DNA of 53,908 bases from JAXGTD01 sp040775095. GTDB lineage: Bacteria > Pseudomonadota > Gammaproteobacteria > Chromatiales > Chromatiaceae. A program made the translations under genes and the position numbers. The stretch's first letter is position 1; each line of letters opens with the position of its first letter. Below the pieces are notes generated by a model, which saw only the letters and a program-made list of their open reading frames with translations, was not told where the DNA came from and did no database searches. Positions 53,650-53,908 of the stretch are shown piece by piece. The DNA is taken from assembly GCA_040775095.1 (NCBI GenBank), contig JAXGTD010000011.1, forward strand, positions 1-53,908, written 5' to 3'.

Positions 53650-53908
53650 ATGCGGATTCATCCTTGCGAATTGAAAACAGAACTGAAAATTTGCAGGAAT
53701 GACACCTCTACGGCGCGCTCCATAGTTGAGGCTGGCTTGGCACGGCAGGCCGCGGTGGCGCTCATCGGACCGCGCCAGGTCGGCAAGACCACACTCGCCC
53801 ACGAGATCGCCAAGACGCGTCCCTCGATCTACCAAGGCCTAGCGGCCACCTTCCGGGCTCTATTTCTCTGTGTCATGGGGTGCCCTGTAGCCTATCGCAG
53901 CCGGCACT
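53650..53908 (+). CDS. Fragment of a DUF4143-type P-loop ATPase (partial, probably truncated)
   Basis: An in-frame segment SIVEAGLARQAAVALIGPRQ followed by VGKTTLAHEIAKTRPSIY is typical of the N-terminus of AAA ATPases with a C-terminal DUF4143 domain (Walker A GPRQVGKTT). After SIY the family expects an LDLE strand, but the frame instead reads QGLAATFRALFLC and onward with no resemblance until the window ends. The start is unclear; the first in-frame ATG is 53650. The gene is either disrupted near 53835 or chimeric with another element beyond the window. Confidence 0.5.
   Translation, partial: MRIHPCELKTELKICRNDTSTARSIVEAGLARQAAVALIGPRQVGKTTLAHEIAKTRPSIYQGLAATFRALFLCVMGCPVAYRSRH

Overview
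This window is a high-GC (about two thirds G+C) chromosomal stretch from a proteobacterium. The core gene order (yicC, rph, rdgB, yggS, proC, yggT, yggU, nth; rnr; zapE; lipA; msrB; psd) is gammaproteobacterial. A DsrC-type sulfur carrier with the paired C-terminal cysteines, a DsrE-like protein and a membrane-rhodanese fusion point to a sulfur-metabolising lineage, most plausibly Chromatiales/Chromatiaceae-like. That placement is an inference; no rRNA is present.

Layout. 1-2079 (minus): an operon with a sterol-desaturase-like hydroxylase, a TVP38/TMEM64-rhodanese fusion and a DsrE-like protein cut by the window edge. 2471-3337 (minus) yicC diverges from a Ser/Thr kinase gene (3462-4406). 4466-9317 (plus): tightly packed housekeeping run rph-rdgB-yggS-proC-yggT-yggU-nth. 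9485-11743 (minus): rnr. 11786-12005: tRNA-Leu(CAG) with a clear promoter and terminator. 12117-17952: bacteriohemerythrin, a three-part LplT-PlsC-acyl-ACP-synthetase fusion, zapE and a small RRM protein with its terminator. 18692-22036: unknown membrane protein, lipA, a degenerate SNase-fold protein, a 42-residue entericidin-like lipoprotein and msrB. 22322-25771 (plus): aminotransferase, SCO-like thioredoxin-fold protein, psd and a CoA-type Nudix hydrolase, all overlapping or nearly touching. 25938-28996 (minus): hemerythrin-PAS-PAS-GGDEF protein and a beta carbonic anhydrase. 29268-29350: REP-like palindromes. 29480-30525 (plus): small lipoprotein-like ORF plus an XpaC-family protein. 30676-30817: a cluster of unrelated inverted repeats. 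30806-33376 (minus): glycogen phosphorylase. 33741-34205 (plus): moaE. 34339-40794 (minus): urease operon ureDABC-[mntA-hepT]-EFG. 40912-46352: dsrC-like gene, hybrid histidine kinase, class II glutamine amidotransferase, small secreted protein, TSUP transporter. 46523-53554: surface-glycan cluster (GT2 interrupted by a stop codon, GT4, methyltransferase, GT4, GT2, FAD-dependent UGM-like oxidoreductase). 53650-53908: start of an ATPase reading frame that loses family resemblance before the window ends.

The most unusual arrangement is a type VII toxin-antitoxin pair (MntA nucleotidyltransferase and HepT HEPN RNase) sitting in the same orientation, with overlapping or near-touching ends, between ureC and ureE of an otherwise complete urease operon. 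Other points of interest are the SCO-like protein lacking copper-binding cysteines inside the psd run, the DsrC-like protein encoded away from any dsr genes, the clustered inverted repeats downstream of glgP, and the nonsense codon in the first glycosyltransferase of the glycan cluster. All calls come from reading sequence and translations by eye; no database search was run.
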